Positions 33,395 to 45,809 are shown, counted from the stretch's first letter. The stretch: DNA of 64,000 nt from Madurella fahalii (GCA_029876055.1 CM056875.1:8519001-8583000), one strand, 5' to 3'. Made by a program: numbers and translations. The notes: generated from the letters alone by a model not told the origin.

Positions 33395-36300
33395 CTACTC
33401 AAACTTCCCACTGCCAAATAACCCCCCTACAGCTTTCACTCTCCCCTCCGCACCGCGCCATTTCCTCTCCTCCCTACGCCTCTCCTTCTCCGCCACCGCT
33501 GCGCGCCGCTCATTCTCCCGCGCGAGGTAGCTCACGCCGGAGCGTTTGCAGGCCGTCTTCTTGATCTTCATGTTCTCTTCAGTTCGAGCCGTCGAGGTGT
33601 TGGAGGTCATTGAAGAGGACGAAGAGGTGGAGAGGAGGGAGTTTGTGGTTGCGCGGCGGAGGAGGGCGGGGACTTTGAACGTCCCGCTGCTGCTGTTGGT
33701 AGAGGTGGTAGCAAAGGCGAGTTTGTTGGCAGAGGTGGTGGTTGAGGACATGGTGGAGACATTGCGTTTGAGGTTGATGCGGTCGACGATATTGTGGTTT
33801 CGGCGCGGGTTGCAGTTTTCCTTATTGCTGCTGCTGCTGCTGCTACTGTTGCCGCTGTGTAATGATTGGGGACGGATATCATCCTCGTCCTCGTCCTCGC
33901 TGGAGGAGGTTGCCTCGGTGGCGGGGATAACAGAGGAGTTGAGCGGCTCTTCGAGGAGATTGGACAACGACTCGCGGATTTCGCCTAGGCTAGATGGCTT
34001 CTTGCCCTCTTTGATGGTGCGCCGGGGGTTGCGAGTGGTCGCCTGGATTAGCTGGCTGGCGGGGATCGTAACACCGCCGGCAACAGAAGTAGATGACTGC
34101 GAGTCCTGGCGTTCGACGGCTGGCGGCGGTGCAAAGATAAAGTCCATCTCGTCGTCGCTGCCCCGGTCCTCTATGGTCCGGAGGAACGCCTGATTGCGCG
34201 GGTTCTCGGCCACCTTGCTGATACGCTCGTCCGCGAATAGAGCGCGCTGCATCTTGGCAAACTGCCGACGCTTCATGCGGCGGCGCGCCTCGCCGCCGTC
34301 GTCGGAGTCCGAGAGATCATCCCAGTTGCCGGCACGTTTGCGGCGGAGCATACCCGTTGTGATGTCGTGGAAGAGCTTTTCGACTTCCTTCTCATCCGAG
34401 GCGCGTTCGCGGTCGCTGTTGGTTGTTAGTTTGGGGGATTAGAAAAAAGAGGGCAATGGTAGACTTACGCGTAGAATGCAGCCAGCTTCCTTTCGTCAAT
34501 TTCGTTGTTCTTCGTCTCATCGTCAATCATCTCCTTAACCGAGTGATCGTCATCATCGCTGCTGTCTTCGCCGTCTGCGCCGCCAAGTCCGGCATATTCG
34601 TCCTCCGACTCCTCGGCCTGCTCCTCGATCATCTCGCGGGCTTTGCTCTTCTTCTTGTCGAACGCCTCCTTTCGTTTCTTCTCCTTTAGCGCGGCCTCCT
34701 TCATGGCGGTGAAAGCGTTGCTGGAAACGGTACCGAAGCCGAACTCGTCTGTCTCCAGCTCCTCTATCACGTCGCCCTCGCCATCGGGGGCAGCACGGCG
34801 TGTGGGCGATGCGGGAACGATATCAGCTCTGCGCCTCAATTTGCCGGTCCTCCGCACCAGGGGCGACTCGTTTTGGTCTGCGACGGCTTGGCTCTGGCCC
34901 GCCGGGACCGTTGCGACAGTCGAAATAGGGGCGTCGACGAAGCGCTGACGAAGAGGCGAGAAATTCCGGAAGCCGCCGTCCTGTGTCGGCTCGATAAGCT
35001 CTGACATTTGTGTGGCATTCTGATTCTCTTCGAGGAAGGTGTCGAAACCATGCATTTGAGACTGCGAGAAGTGAAGTTGGACGGCTTGGGTCTCAGGATC
35101 CTGGGTTTCCCGTCTCGCCGACGGCTGGCTGTCGAGAATCATGTCCTCTGCCGCCTCCTGAGCAGTCTGCGAAAAGTTCGAACCCGGGAATGCGGTCACA
35201 TCAAAGGTGGGCCGCGGCTGTGACGGGGAGTCTGTAGGGCCGGTTCCCATCTGGCTATCGTCCATGGTACCGGCGAAGATCTGGGTGAGGCCGAGGCCGG
35301 CAGGGCCGGCGACGGGAAGGCCAGGAATGAAGGTCTTGGTGGCTGACCGCAGGACAGATGTTGGGACACTGGGGGAATCGGCATTGTTGACTGACGGCGA
35401 TTTGGGGTAGTTCGCCTTTGGCCGGGGGGTAGCTTTGACAAGGGGTTCCGCATCGTCCTCATCGTCAGAGAGGATAGTGACCTGTTTCCTCGGCATACGT
35501 CGGGCTTGCTTTGGGTTGGGCAGCTTATCTTCATCCGACTCGCCGTCGCTAGCTTGCTTCTCAGCGTCGTCGGCCTCGGACTCCTCAGTGCTCTCGGCAG
35601 CCTCATCGAACATGCCGTCAGCAGGGTCAGCTTCTCCACCATCCTCGCCTTCACCCTCCTCCTCAGACCCAGACAACTCAAACTCGGCAACTTCTTGCTC
35701 CTCATTCCCCTCTTCATATTCCTCATCATCGCTATCATCCCACGCCAACGGATCATCCTCTCCAGCCTCCCTCCTCGCCTTGCGATCCTTCTTGGCCGCT
35801 TCGCGCTCCTTGCGCATGATCTCCTCGGCCTCTTTCCTCGCTTTTGCCACGATATCTTCGACCTGCTGCATTTCCTTCTCTCGTTCCTCAGCCGTCTGGA
35901 CGTGGATGCCTTTGGCGCGGAGCATCTCCAGATGTCTGTCCCTCTCCAGCTTCGCCTGGGCCCGAGCGCGTTGCAAGAGGTTCGCCTGCAGCTCGCCGAC
36001 CGTCATGGCCGGCTGCTGCTGCTTCTTTTGCTTGCCTGCAGGAGCGGAAGCCTTCTTGTCAGGGTCGTCTAGGTGCGCAAGCTTGCGGAGGATTTGGAGG
36101 GACCGGGGCTCCTTGGCTTGTTTGAGGGGCACCCGCTCGAAGATGGCATCGATCTTGCTCTTGTTGGCGCGCTGAACTTGGAGATCGTCGTCATCGTCGT
36201 CTAGGGAGAAGGATACAGTGGCCGTGTTGGCTTGTAGGGTTGGGAGCTTGACGCGGAGGTTACGCTTCACGCGTGGGAGATCCGTTATGAACTGCTTTGG

Positions 36301-37464
36301 GTCGTCAAGGTCGGCTGCGGTTGCTTTGCCCTTGCCCTTGCCCTTGTCGAGTCTCTTGCGAGCGGCGGCTGCTTCGAACGCTTCTTCCAGGGTGACAAGA
36401 TCCTCGTCCTCCTCAGGCGCGGACTCAGCCGCTACCGGGACACTGTCGGCGGCAATCGCATCTTTTCCAACCGGCGGGAGCGAACTGGGTGGGGTCTCGG
36501 CATCCTTCATCTCAGCATCACTCTGGTGGACTGACCCAGGCGTCGGGGCACGGCTCGAGCTTGCCGGTGCGGGCTTCTCAGCTGACGCCGCTGACCCCTC
36601 GGGCTTGAAGTTGAAGCGTTCGAACAAGGTGGCCTTTGTGATCTTTTTCTTGACCTTTGCTTCATGAGCTAGTTGCAGACTCCGGCTTAACCGCTGCGTC
36701 TCGCGGTTCATCTCCTCAAGAGCCTTCTTGCTAGCCTTGCGGGCTGGGCGCGTTGCCCCCGCCTCTTGTGTGAGCTTCCGGCCGCCCTCATCGTCTGTGA
36801 TATTTTCGTCGTCATCATCATCCACGATGTCATCATCATGGTAGCCAGCTGCTTTTAGGCGCGCGGCTTTCTTGCGAGCTTCTTCAGCCTCCCTGGCCAA
36901 CCGCTCCTGGCGTTTCTTGGCGACGAGGGCGAGGAACCGGGGATTCTTGGTTAATGCGGCCGGGCTGGTTTGTGCATTCTCTGCAGACGGCGAGCGAGGT
37001 TTGGATGGCGAGACAGAGAGCCCAGGAGATGCTGGTGCGTTCTTCTCCGGGGAGATGAAAAGACCCGGTGAAGAAGCTGCTTCCTGTGGCATTGGCTCGG
37101 GCGTCGAACTGCGCTGGCGGCGGGCTACGACCTTCCTGGGACGAGTTACGGCTACTTCATCGTCATCCTCGTCGCCGCTGTCATTTTGATCGGCGGCTGA
37201 GGGAGAACCGCCACCGTTCCTCCCGTGTGAGCTGCTTCGCGCGACGGCCGCGTTGTCGTCGGCCTCGGACTCTGATTCTTGCTCTACGTTACCCCGTACT
37301 TGCATTCTAGAGGCAATTTTCCCGCGTGGCCGGAGGATCTCGTCATCTTCGGAGCTGCTGTCCGAAAGGGCAGCAAAGGGGTTCTGGGTGGTTATGCGCG
37401 TCGGGGTGGGCGTCGCGCTGCGAGAACGACGCGGCGCTGGAGACAAAGAAAGTATTGAGGCCAT
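33395..37464 (-). CDS. mrc1: Replication-checkpoint mediator Mrc1/Claspin
   Basis: Two exons, 37464-34469 and 34415-33395, one 53 bp phase-2 intron, 1338 residues. The protein is strongly acidic and low-complexity with long charged helices (for example KKDRKARREAGEDD). The Mrc1-like domain spans the splice site: EEQAEESEDEYAGLGG, KEMIDDET, DERKLAAFYADRERASDEKEVEKLFHDITTGMLRRKR. Just before it is a dense cluster of about twelve SQ/TQ dipeptides, roughly at 34880-35310, the type of site phosphorylated by Mec1/ATR. Mrc1 travels with the replication fork, links polymerase to helicase and relays stalled-fork signals to the checkpoint kinase. Length agrees with filamentous-fungal orthologues. Confidence 0.93.
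33826..33848. repeat. GCT trinucleotide microsatellite in mrc1
   Basis: An in-frame run of GCT/GTT units that encodes a serine stretch (SSSSSSN) in the C-terminal region of Mrc1. Confidence 0.75.
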
Positions 37465-38158
37465 TGCGGCTGCTAATTGAGGGCTTTTGATCTAGAAATT
37501 GTTATATTTAGTGCTCTCCTAAGAACCTATCCTCAGAAGTCTAGAAGAGGGTGGGCGGATGGGGGGGTCGGGGGTTAAGTGATGAGGTTGGTATGGTGCC
37601 AGGGGTGAGTGATGATTGATATTAGTGGAGACGACGCGCCGACAAACGCGTTCGCGTCGGTGTAAGTCGTGGAGAGCCCCACCAAGCCTTACAGTTGAGG
37701 TTGGCTTGGCGGCACAACCGCGCGACGCCCCTGTTCCGTGGCACCTGAACCGCCCACACACCGTTTGATACTAGATGCCCATAAATTGTACGCTGGCCGC
37801 CTAGACGCTGGGATATAACTGCGCATCCAACGAGAAACAGTAATGAAGCTCCGTCCTCACGAGGGCTTCTCGGGTATCGCTCGTAAAATTACAGTACAAA
37901 AGCCCTCTCTCCAAGCCACGCAGAATCATGTCCCCAAGTTCGACGCCAGATGTGCCCGCCGCCCCCTTTTGTGAGTCCACCCAAAGTATACAGGGCACGT
38001 TGCAAGCGAAAGTCGTCCAAGAAATGCCAGTGCCGATGCAATGCCCCAGTATAAACAATCCAATCGCCGCCGCCCAGTTGATATAAACGCCGTCCCCCGA
38101 GCCCCCAAACAACTCCCCCGGAAATAGATTAATCGCTTCGTTAAATCCCCCTGCTGTG
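37465..38158. other. Intergenic, Mrc1 promoter and Hfi1 3' flank
   Basis: The open frame at 37801-38310 overlaps the Hfi1 coding end in another frame and is treated as a shadow. No other feature seen. Confidence 0.55.
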
Positions 38159-39693
38159 TCAGCCAACCGCCAGGCACGAGTCCAGAACCCCGTTGAGAAA
38201 GTCACCATCTCCCGGGTCGGCACCTTCCCACCACATATCGCTGTCAATGTCCATCTGGTCGCCGTGGTCGACTCCGTTGGGCAGTGGCTCGGCTTCTTTC
38301 CCGGTCCCATTTACTCCGCCCATCGCCACATCTTCGTCCTCCTCGACCACTCTTTCTCGGCCGTCCACATAAGTATAATCGTCCCAGTTCTCCAGCTCGC
38401 CTTCTCGGTAGCCGTAGATCACCGACTTGATGATTACGGGGAAGTTGGCCAACCCGCAGTCGCCCATCTCGAGCGCAAGCCGGAGATCTGCCATGCCCAG
38501 CGGGCCACGCTCGCTGGCGGCTTTAGCTTCGACGGGCAGCAGCCCGGTCTTATCGCGTGTAACCTCTCCTCGCTGGAACGCTTCCTCTTCCCTCCGCAGC
38601 TGCCGCCGGTACCTGTGTGTTTGGATCCAGTTACTGCTGGGGCCGAAACCGGCGTTGCCAGAATCCCCCGGCCCATTGCTTCTGGTGCGGCTGAATACAG
38701 ACGTCATAAACTCCTTGACGAATGTCTCGGTCGCTATCGACATGAACTGCGCGGCATCCGGTGCGTGACCGGATGCGAGGCCCGCCTCGTAGCAGAAGGG
38801 CAGCATCCGCGCCTCGATGTTGCTAACGTCGGGGAACTCGCCCGACTCCACGGCCAATGGTTGCGCGAAGCGCTTCCGTATCTCAAGATCAAAGTCTGGT
38901 TGCGCAGGTTAGCCAGATGCTCGGCGCAGGGGTTGGTGGTGGACATGCTCATTCGGCTCAGCCCGCCCGCACTCGCCGGTACCTCGGTCGTCTTGGCGGG
39001 CTTCATCCGGCCAGGGTCTGTGAACAGACTGGCCATGGATTCGTACGGGTCAAACTGTCAAAGATCAGCATGAGCACAACAGAAGCCCGATGCGCCCTCG
39101 ACTCACGTCGTTGTGGACAAGGTCCTTGATCCGCCTCCTATCCCGCGCCGGGAGCTGCATGACTTCTCCCTTTAACCTCCGTTCGGTCGCATCGCCCGAT
39201 ACGGGTTTGCTCCCGGCCGTCGTCGACGGCTTGTCATTGGCGCTGACCCAGGGCGCAAGGCCCTGGTCGGGCATCTCACGCGTGACATTGCCGTATATGG
39301 CCGCGATGAGCTGGTTGTGGAGGTGTTCCTTGTAGCCATCCGAGGACGCGAGTATGGGTTCGATGCGCTCGCTGAACTCGGCCTGGTTAAGACGGCCTGG
39401 GAATAGCATTAGCACTGCTGCCCAATTGGGCTATTGCACGGTTGTCATGGCGTGCACGTACCGATTAGAAAGTTGGTTATGGATTCTTTGTATGTGGACC
39501 ATTGTTCTGCGCCAATGCTGGCTTTCAGCTTGGTGTAGATGGGCTCGAGATCGACACGAGCGGGTATAAGCTGGCTGGTCTTGGGGGCTTTATGTATTGA
39601 AGGCACCGACACATTGATCGACTTGTTGGAGAGGATGGGTGTCGAGAGGCTGATGGATGGCCGGCTCAGGGCGGCGGGGTTGATGTCGACCAT
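38159..39693 (-). CDS. hfi1: SAGA complex subunit Hfi1/Ada1
   Basis: Four exons: 39693-39462, 39396-39107, 39054-38973, 38895-38159, giving 446 residues. The order of motifs fits fungal Hfi1/Ada1 with a SAGA-Tad1 domain: IPARVDLEPIYTKLKASIG, AEFSERIEPIL, HLHNQLIAAIYGNV, then DLEIRKRFAQPLAVESGEFPD and ARMLPFCYEAGL, and a C-terminal TETFVKEFMTSVFSRTR histone-fold-like helix. Hfi1 pairs with Taf12 through its histone fold and holds the SAGA transcription coactivator core together in the nucleus. The third intron uses a GTGCGG donor but has a good CTAAC branch point 12 nt before the acceptor, so I accept it. The tail is acidic. Confidence 0.88.
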
Positions 39694-40318
39694 GGTGCGG
39701 ACTCGCGATATTGGCCGAGGGCGGGCACGGCAGGTGATGCGGGATGCGGTCGGCGAGAGCGCGAACGTCAGGCGTTGGGACAGTCGCGCGCGGATGCAGC
39801 ACAATCGCGATGCCGACCCGCATTGAATTGTGCATCAAAATATAGCCCGGGCTCATGCGATCACCATTCTTGATTCAAATCGATGGACCGGGCATGGTGG
39901 CGCTGCCAAACTGGATGATGTTATCGTCGGCCGTATAAACTGAGGTGGTCGGTCTTGGGTTTCGGCCGTTGTTGAATTTTGCGGAGCCCCCCCAGCGGCA
40001 GCGGGCGGTAACGTTAGCAACGCCTGAATGAAGCTTGACTGCAGGGCGGGTACCGCGGGGTACCTGTGTGCACACTGAAGTCAGGTGAACATCGAGGTAC
40101 CGGGGCGCCCTGAGAATCCAGCCCTGTGCCTGTCCCTGGACCGCAGGGCATTCTCTTGGCGCTCTTTTACACTTCGATGCCGCCGTCGCGTCGCGTCGCC
40201 CCTCCCAAGGCGCCCCCAGAGAGTTCGGCAACATCATGCAATAAGCGTTTGCAAAGCGCAGATAGAACCGAAATCCTCACGGCAGGCCCGAGCAGTCAGA
40301 TCTAGGCACCATGCAGCC
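39694..40318. other. Divergent promoter of hfi1 and GCP3 genes
   Basis: 625 bp between the two start codons. An upstream ATG at 40311 overlaps the GCP3 start in another frame and could act as a short upstream open frame. No other feature. Confidence 0.55.
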
Positions 40319-43232
40319 ATGGCGCAGCGGAATCGAATCTCGAATGCCATCGACAGTCTGATCACGCACTTGGTGCCCAGCGATCCAAACGACGACGAAC
40401 AAGCAGCCCAGGAGAGACATGATGCCTGCTTCGAGCTGGTTCGGTCCATTTTCGAGCGGTGAGCACCGCTCCCCACATGTGCACAACAGAACCAGCCACT
40501 GACGCTCCTATTCCAGCCCTAACTCTCCGGCAATCTCGTCCGACGTAAACCATGCTTCCGATCTCATCAAGAGGAGGCTCATCCAGAGCAATCCGAGCCA
40601 GGCGCTGCGCTTCTCAAACCTCTACACACGGCTTCTTTCGCTGCCCGTCCTCAACCAAAAGTGGGCAATCCTTTATCTGCTCTACCAGCTCTCCGACTCG
40701 CCAGATCCGAACGAGCCCCCGCCCTTGAGCCCTGTACGACAGCCTCAGCAACCGCAGCAACCGCAGCAACCGCAACAACCGCCACAGCAGCCACAGCAGC
40801 CGCCTCAACGAGGCCCGCCTAAGCCGGCCGAGAAAGAGAGACCGCTCAGAGCATCATCAGCCGTTCAGGCACAAGACGAAGAGGTGTTCAACGACGCTTT
40901 TGCCCCGGGGGGTCTCAAGAAGCTGCCCACTGGAAAGCAGAAGCGCAGCCTGGCCGAGACACCATCCTCAGAAACAGCCGAGAGTTCGCCCAAGAAGGCC
41001 GCAAGGGATGTCTCGTTGAAGTCTCAACTGCTAGCCGACGACGCCAGCGAGTTTGAGCCTTCCGAAATGGGCCTTTTGAGAGATTTACCCTTCACCCTCC
41101 AAGGACTCTCTTCCACGACGCTGCCCTTTACCAAGGATACGATCCTGAAGCTACCGTCTACTCTACCATCCCCCATAGTATCCCTCTTACATACTCTAGC
41201 CGAACCTTCTCTACTGTACAAAGGACTTGCGTCTTTTGTCAAGTCACCCGCAAAGGGCCTACTAGGCCAGAGTCTGCGCGCCGCCATCAGCAATGAACTC
41301 CGGTCATATCTTACTCTCGTGGCCACGCTCGAAGGGCAGATCCGACGGGCACTCTCTGCTGTCAATGAATCCGCGTCCCGTGGCGGCATCGGCAAGGCTG
41401 GCGTGACCTTGAAGCGCTGTGTGGTGTGGACCCGCGAGGCGACCATGGGGTTGCGGCTCATGTCCCTGATCGCAGAGGAGAGCAACAGCAAGCTGGGGGG
41501 ACAGCTGATTAGCATGATCCACGGCTTTTCTATCTCCCACGGAGACCCGGTCGTCGCAGCGTTTGCGGAGCGGCTACTTGGAGACGTGACACGGCCGTTC
41601 TACGACATCCTGCGACGCTGGATCTACGACGGAGAGTTGTCAGACCCGCACCTGGAATTCTTCGTGAGAGAGCAGAGCCTCAGCGACGAAGACCGGGAGA
41701 AAAGCAAGGCCAAAGGCCACGCCAGCGTGTGGAACTCCAAGTACGAGCTTGTCGAGGCCATGGTACCGAGCATCATCACGGCCGATTTCGCGCAGAAAGT
41801 GTTCTTGATCGGGAAGTCACTGAACTTCATCCGCCACAGCTGTGGTGATAGCCAATGGGTTGACGCCTATAGCAAGACATCGTCCAAGGAGCTCAGGTAC
41901 GGCGACACGGCGACTCTTGAGAAATGGATCGACGAAGCGTACAAGACGACAATGCAACGCCTGATGCAGCTCATGAGCACTCGGTTCCACGTATTTGACC
42001 ACCTGCAAGCGCTGAAGAACTACATCCTCCTCGGCCAAGGCGACTTTATCGCGCTTCTTATGGAGTCCCTCGCGGCTAACTTGGACCGCCCGGCCGGCGC
42101 GCAGTACCGCCACACGCTGACCGCCCAACTGGAGCATGCCATCAGGGGCTCAAACGCTCAGTACGACAGCGACGAAGTCCTCAGGAGATTAGACGCACGC
42201 ATGCTGCAGCTCAGCCACGGCGACCTGGGATGGGACTGCTTCACGCTCGAGTACAAGATCGACGCCCCGGTCGACGTGGTGGTCACCGAGTGGGGCAATA
42301 GACAGTACCTCAAGGTGTTCAACTTTCTCTGGCGCATCAAGCGCGTCGAATTCGCCCTCGCCTCCACCTGGCGCAAGTGCATGACGGGCTCGCGGGGCGT
42401 GCTTCAGACGTCGGACGAGAAGGTCCTCCAGCTATGGAAGAGCACCCGCGGCGTGCTCGCCGAGATGGTGCACTTTGTCGGCCAGCTGCAGTACTACATC
42501 CTGTTTGAGGTGATCGAGAGCAGCTGGACCGAGCTGCAAAAGAACATCCGCAAGGACGACTGCACCCTCGACGACCTCATCACCGCCCACACCAAATACC
42601 TCACCTCTATCACCCACAAGGGTCTCCTTGGCGCCCGGCGGAGGCAGTATCACGACTCGCTGAAGGAGTCCGGGCGCGACCCCGCCGAGGCCGAGGACCG
42701 TAACTCGTACATGGTCCAGCTCGGCGAGCTGCTGCGGACCATGCTCTTCTTCCGCGACTGTGTCGACGGGCTGTACAGCTGGTCGCTGTCGGACTTTACC
42801 CGTCGCCAGGAGGCCGACGCGGTGGGGCTGATGCGGCGGCACAAGGGACATAACAAGCTGTCTGGGGATTTTGGCGGCGGCGGCGGCGGCGGCGGCGGCA
42901 GTGGTGATGATCCGTTCGCCAGTAGCGCCGCCGGCGAGGAAGGCCTTCACTCCGAGTTACCGGCGCTGCAGGAACGACTCCGACAGCTCGGCACGAGCTT
43001 CCGAACCCGGCTGCAGATCTTGCTGGGCGATCTGGCCTACCAGCCGGATGTGGATATGCGGTTCCTGGGGGTCTCGATGAACTTTAACGATGTGTATCAG
43101 CCGGTGAGGAGGAAGGCGAAGGTCCAGCAGCAAGCTCAGTCGCAACAGGGACAGGGGCAGGGGCAGGGGCAAACACAGGCGCAAGTGCAAGCGCAGGGAG
43201 CGGCGGCGGCAGCTAATACGTCCCGGGCATAG
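40319..43232 (+). CDS. Gamma-tubulin complex component GCP3 (Alp6/Spc98)
   Basis: Two exons, 40319-40458 and 40517-43232, phase-2 intron of 58 bp, 951 residues. The N-terminal ISNAIDSLITHL and DLIKRRLIQ..NQKWAILYLLYQLSD regions match GCP3 rather than GCP2. A Pro/Gln repeat follows (40739-40806), then the conserved GRIP1 start (LLRDLPFTLQGLSSTTLPF), the FLIGKSLNFIRHSCGD segment, and GRIP2 with the YKIDAPVDVVVTEWGNRQYLKVFNFLWRIKRVE region. Together with GCP2 and gamma-tubulin this forms the small complex that nucleates microtubules at the spindle pole body. A nine-Gly run at 42873-42899 and a Gln/Gly-rich C-terminus are lineage-specific low-complexity insertions. Confidence 0.94.
40739..40806 (+). 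repeat. Pro-Gln coding repeat
   Basis: About 68 bp of CCGCAGCAA/CCACAGCAG-type units encoding alternating Pro and Gln-Gln in the linker after the N-terminal region of GCP3. Confidence 0.85.
42873..42899 (+). repeat. GGC trinucleotide run (poly-Gly)
   Basis: Nine GGC units in frame, encoding nine glycines in a loop of the GRIP2 region of GCP3. Confidence 0.9.
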
Positions 43233-43787
43233 AGAGTCGGGGACAAGAGGCAGACGACGCCACCTGGCACACCGGCGAAGTGCGCGAGGATATCTTCCGA
43301 AGATGGGTAGCGGTGTTGTTTTGTCTTGAGTTGTGTTGGTATCGACCATGATGGTGGTTATGGATGATAGTGTGGCCATGATTTTCGAATTATCGTCATC
43401 CGATTGAGGATTATGGGATTATGATGCCTTACGCCATACAAGGTAGTTGAGGTGTTCAGGAGGCTGGCTGCACTTATCATGGGGAGAGGATGTGAGCATA
43501 GTTCTGATCATCTGCTGGCCCCTTAGGTATCAAATGACCATGGTCAACCAATGCATCATAGGTCATTCATATTCATTGCTTTTGTTTCCCCGCCATGCCC
43601 ATGCAACCTGTTTTATTTTTGTCCGTCGTCCAGTTTATCCTTCCATCAGTTCGTCTCTAACACCCCCCCCCCCCTTCTTTTTTTTTTGTCCTCGTCCCTT
43701 TTCCAATCCATTCCTCTCTTCGCCAAAACCCTAACCCAAGCCAGGCCCCCTAGCCACTCGACCGGCCCATGTACAACGCCCGCAGCG
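43233..43787. other. Intergenic between convergent genes
   Basis: 3' flanks of GCP3 and dihydroorotase. It contains a 12-nt C run at 43663-43674 and an AAAACCCTAACCC motif at 43725-43737. Confidence 0.55.
43663..43674. repeat. C12 homopolymer
   Basis: Twelve consecutive C followed by a pyrimidine-rich stretch, in the convergent 3' region. Confidence 0.85.
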
Positions 43788-45196
43788 CTAAAGCCACTCA
43801 ACACCCCAAGTCCGCTCCCCAGCACGGAACGGTACCACCTCGACCCCTTCATCCTTCAACGACTCCTCGACCGTCGCCGCACCCCGTGTAACACGAATTT
43901 TCTGTGTCGCGGGCGCGACGCCATAAAACTTCCGCCCGTACTCGGACAGGAAACCACGCAGGACCGATTCATCCTTACCGTCGGCCAGGGAAGCTTCGGG
44001 AATGTCCCCTCTCTGGAGGGCTTCTTCTAGGGCGGTGAGGACCTGAGTAGTTGAGATTAGTGGGTTAGTTGGGGGTCTGCATAAAAAAGCGGCCGTGTCT
44101 AAGGGGCTCGGAAAATGTGAAGGAAAATGAAAGTCGTACGTAGCCTAAGGCGTAGGGCTGGGTGAAGACGCCCGCGGCGGTGTTGCCTTTGCCCTTTTTG
44201 GCGGTTATGTCGTGGGCTGAGACGGATTTAGTGTTTAGTTTGAGTGGGATAAGAAGGGCACAGAGGGGACAGGGACGTACGGGCGCTGTCGGTGCCGAGG
44301 AAGAACTTGCCGTTGCTGGTGACGACGGCGTTGAGGAGGGCGCGGCGGTCCTCGGGTGACTTGGCCGATGGCTTGCAGTAGTGGTGCTGGGTGGCGGTTA
44401 GTATGAGCGTGAGATTGGGAAAAGAAAGAACGGCAGGACGTACCACGTTAGCGGACCAGTCATCGACTAGCAGGGAAAGGTGATGAGCGGTCTTTGTGGT
44501 CAGCACCATCGCGACCCTCAGATACAAGGGGGTTTGGGCCACCTACGATGGTGCCGACGACATTGTCGCCACACGACCTCACGGCCTCAACGGCATCCGC
44601 AGTGGTGCAGTGCTCGAGGACAATCTTCAGCCCCGGATACTTGTCGACGAGACTCTTGAGCACAGGGATGAATCTCGCCTCAGCGTTCATGACGGTCACA
44701 CCGTCAGCAGCACTGCTAGGCACCTCACCATGGAGGTTCAGCACGATCCCCTCGTCCTCCATCGCTTTGAGCACGTCGTGAAAGGGCTCAAACGAGACGA
44801 CGCCCCACTGCGAGTTGGTGGTGGCTCCACGGGGGTAGGCCTGGAGAAGGTCGGTTAACTGGATCATGAGCACCCTTCTCAAGCACTCACCTTGACACCG
44901 GCAATCCCCGCCTCCTTGGCCTTGCGAATCTCGTCCGGAGTGATGCTCTCGTGCAAGTACAAGGACATGAGATAGTTCACACTGGGGTCGAGGGCTTGCA
45001 AGTGGCGCTTGTACTCAAGGGCCTCGGCAACCGACACGACGGGCCGGGGCGCTAGATTGGGCATGACAAAGACGGTGTCGATGCCGGCCTTGCGGATAGT
45101 AGGCGTCACCAGAGCCGAGATAGGGCCCGGGACGTTGCGCAGATGCACGTGCATGTCGGCAGCTGCGGGGAGTATGTATGAGTCTTTTAGGGGCAT
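43788..45196 (-). CDS. Dihydroorotase
   Basis: Six exons: 45196-44891, 44840-44547, 44491-44444, 44386-44281, 44216-44140, 44042-43788, giving 361 residues. The binuclear zinc site is complete: His16 and His18 (DMHVHLR), Lys102 (GVKAYPRG, the carboxylated lysine, at the first splice junction), His139 (NLHGE), His179 (LEHCT) and Asp249 (GTDSAPH). These positions match the class II bacterial/yeast enzyme almost residue for residue. It cyclises carbamoyl-aspartate to dihydroorotate in pyrimidine synthesis, in the cytosol. The gene corresponds to yeast URA4 / Neurospora pyr-6 by function; I give no symbol because naming varies. A telobox-like motif lies about 206 bp upstream. Confidence 0.96.
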
Positions 45197-45809
45197 GTTG
45201 GGCGGCGGTTAAGGGGGAGCGGCTTTGGTGGTATCTACGGTTAGGTTATGTGTAACCGCGTCAGATAGACGGCTAGATGTTGAGAAAGTAGCTCGATACT
45301 AGAAGAGCAAAGTAGCTATCATCGAGGGGAGATTCTCTGTGGAGTTGAGATGGAGAGATGTCTTGGGCCTCTTGGCAGGGACTGGTTCGTACTGCATCCC
45401 AGGGTTAGGGTTGAGGGCAACAACCTCCAAGGTTCATCCTGCGTCTTCATTGTTTATCATGGCAACTCGAGTGAGCACGGTGTGCCTCGAATCGGCACAG
45501 GTCACGAGTTCTGAATGTTCGCGGAGAGTTTTGTGGTTCAAAGAACCCGATGCCTCAGACCCGGAAGGAACACGCCGAGGGACCCGGCTCACTTACAAAT
45601 CAAACCCAGGAAATGACGTTCCTGGATTTCGATGCTTGTCTCATCACTCGTTCCTTTCCAAAGCACGGCACAATGTGACTACTCGGATAAACTGTGTTTA
45701 TAGTGTCCATTGGCTGTATCTTCTGTATTCTCCAACTGTCCTGTATCGCATTGTCCGCCCAATCCCTCCTCTTCTCCACGCAACCGGAGCTCTCGGAAGC
45801 CGTTGAGCC
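45197..45809. other. Divergent promoter of dihydroorotase and MFS genes
   Basis: 613 bp between start codons, with a telobox-like motif at 45402-45412. No gene seen. Confidence 0.55.
45402..45412. promoter_or_regulatory. Telobox-like motif (GGGTTAGGGTT)
   Basis: Double TTAGGG-type repeat, 206 bp upstream of the dihydroorotase start and about 400 bp upstream of the MFS start. Confidence 0.4.

Noticed and set aside
35175..35200. GTTCGAACCCGGG resembling a tRNA B-box
   Set aside because: Lies within the conserved coding sequence of mrc1.
37801..38310. 169-residue minus-strand open frame
   Set aside because: Overlaps the 3' coding part of hfi1 in a different frame; its sequence is a shadow.
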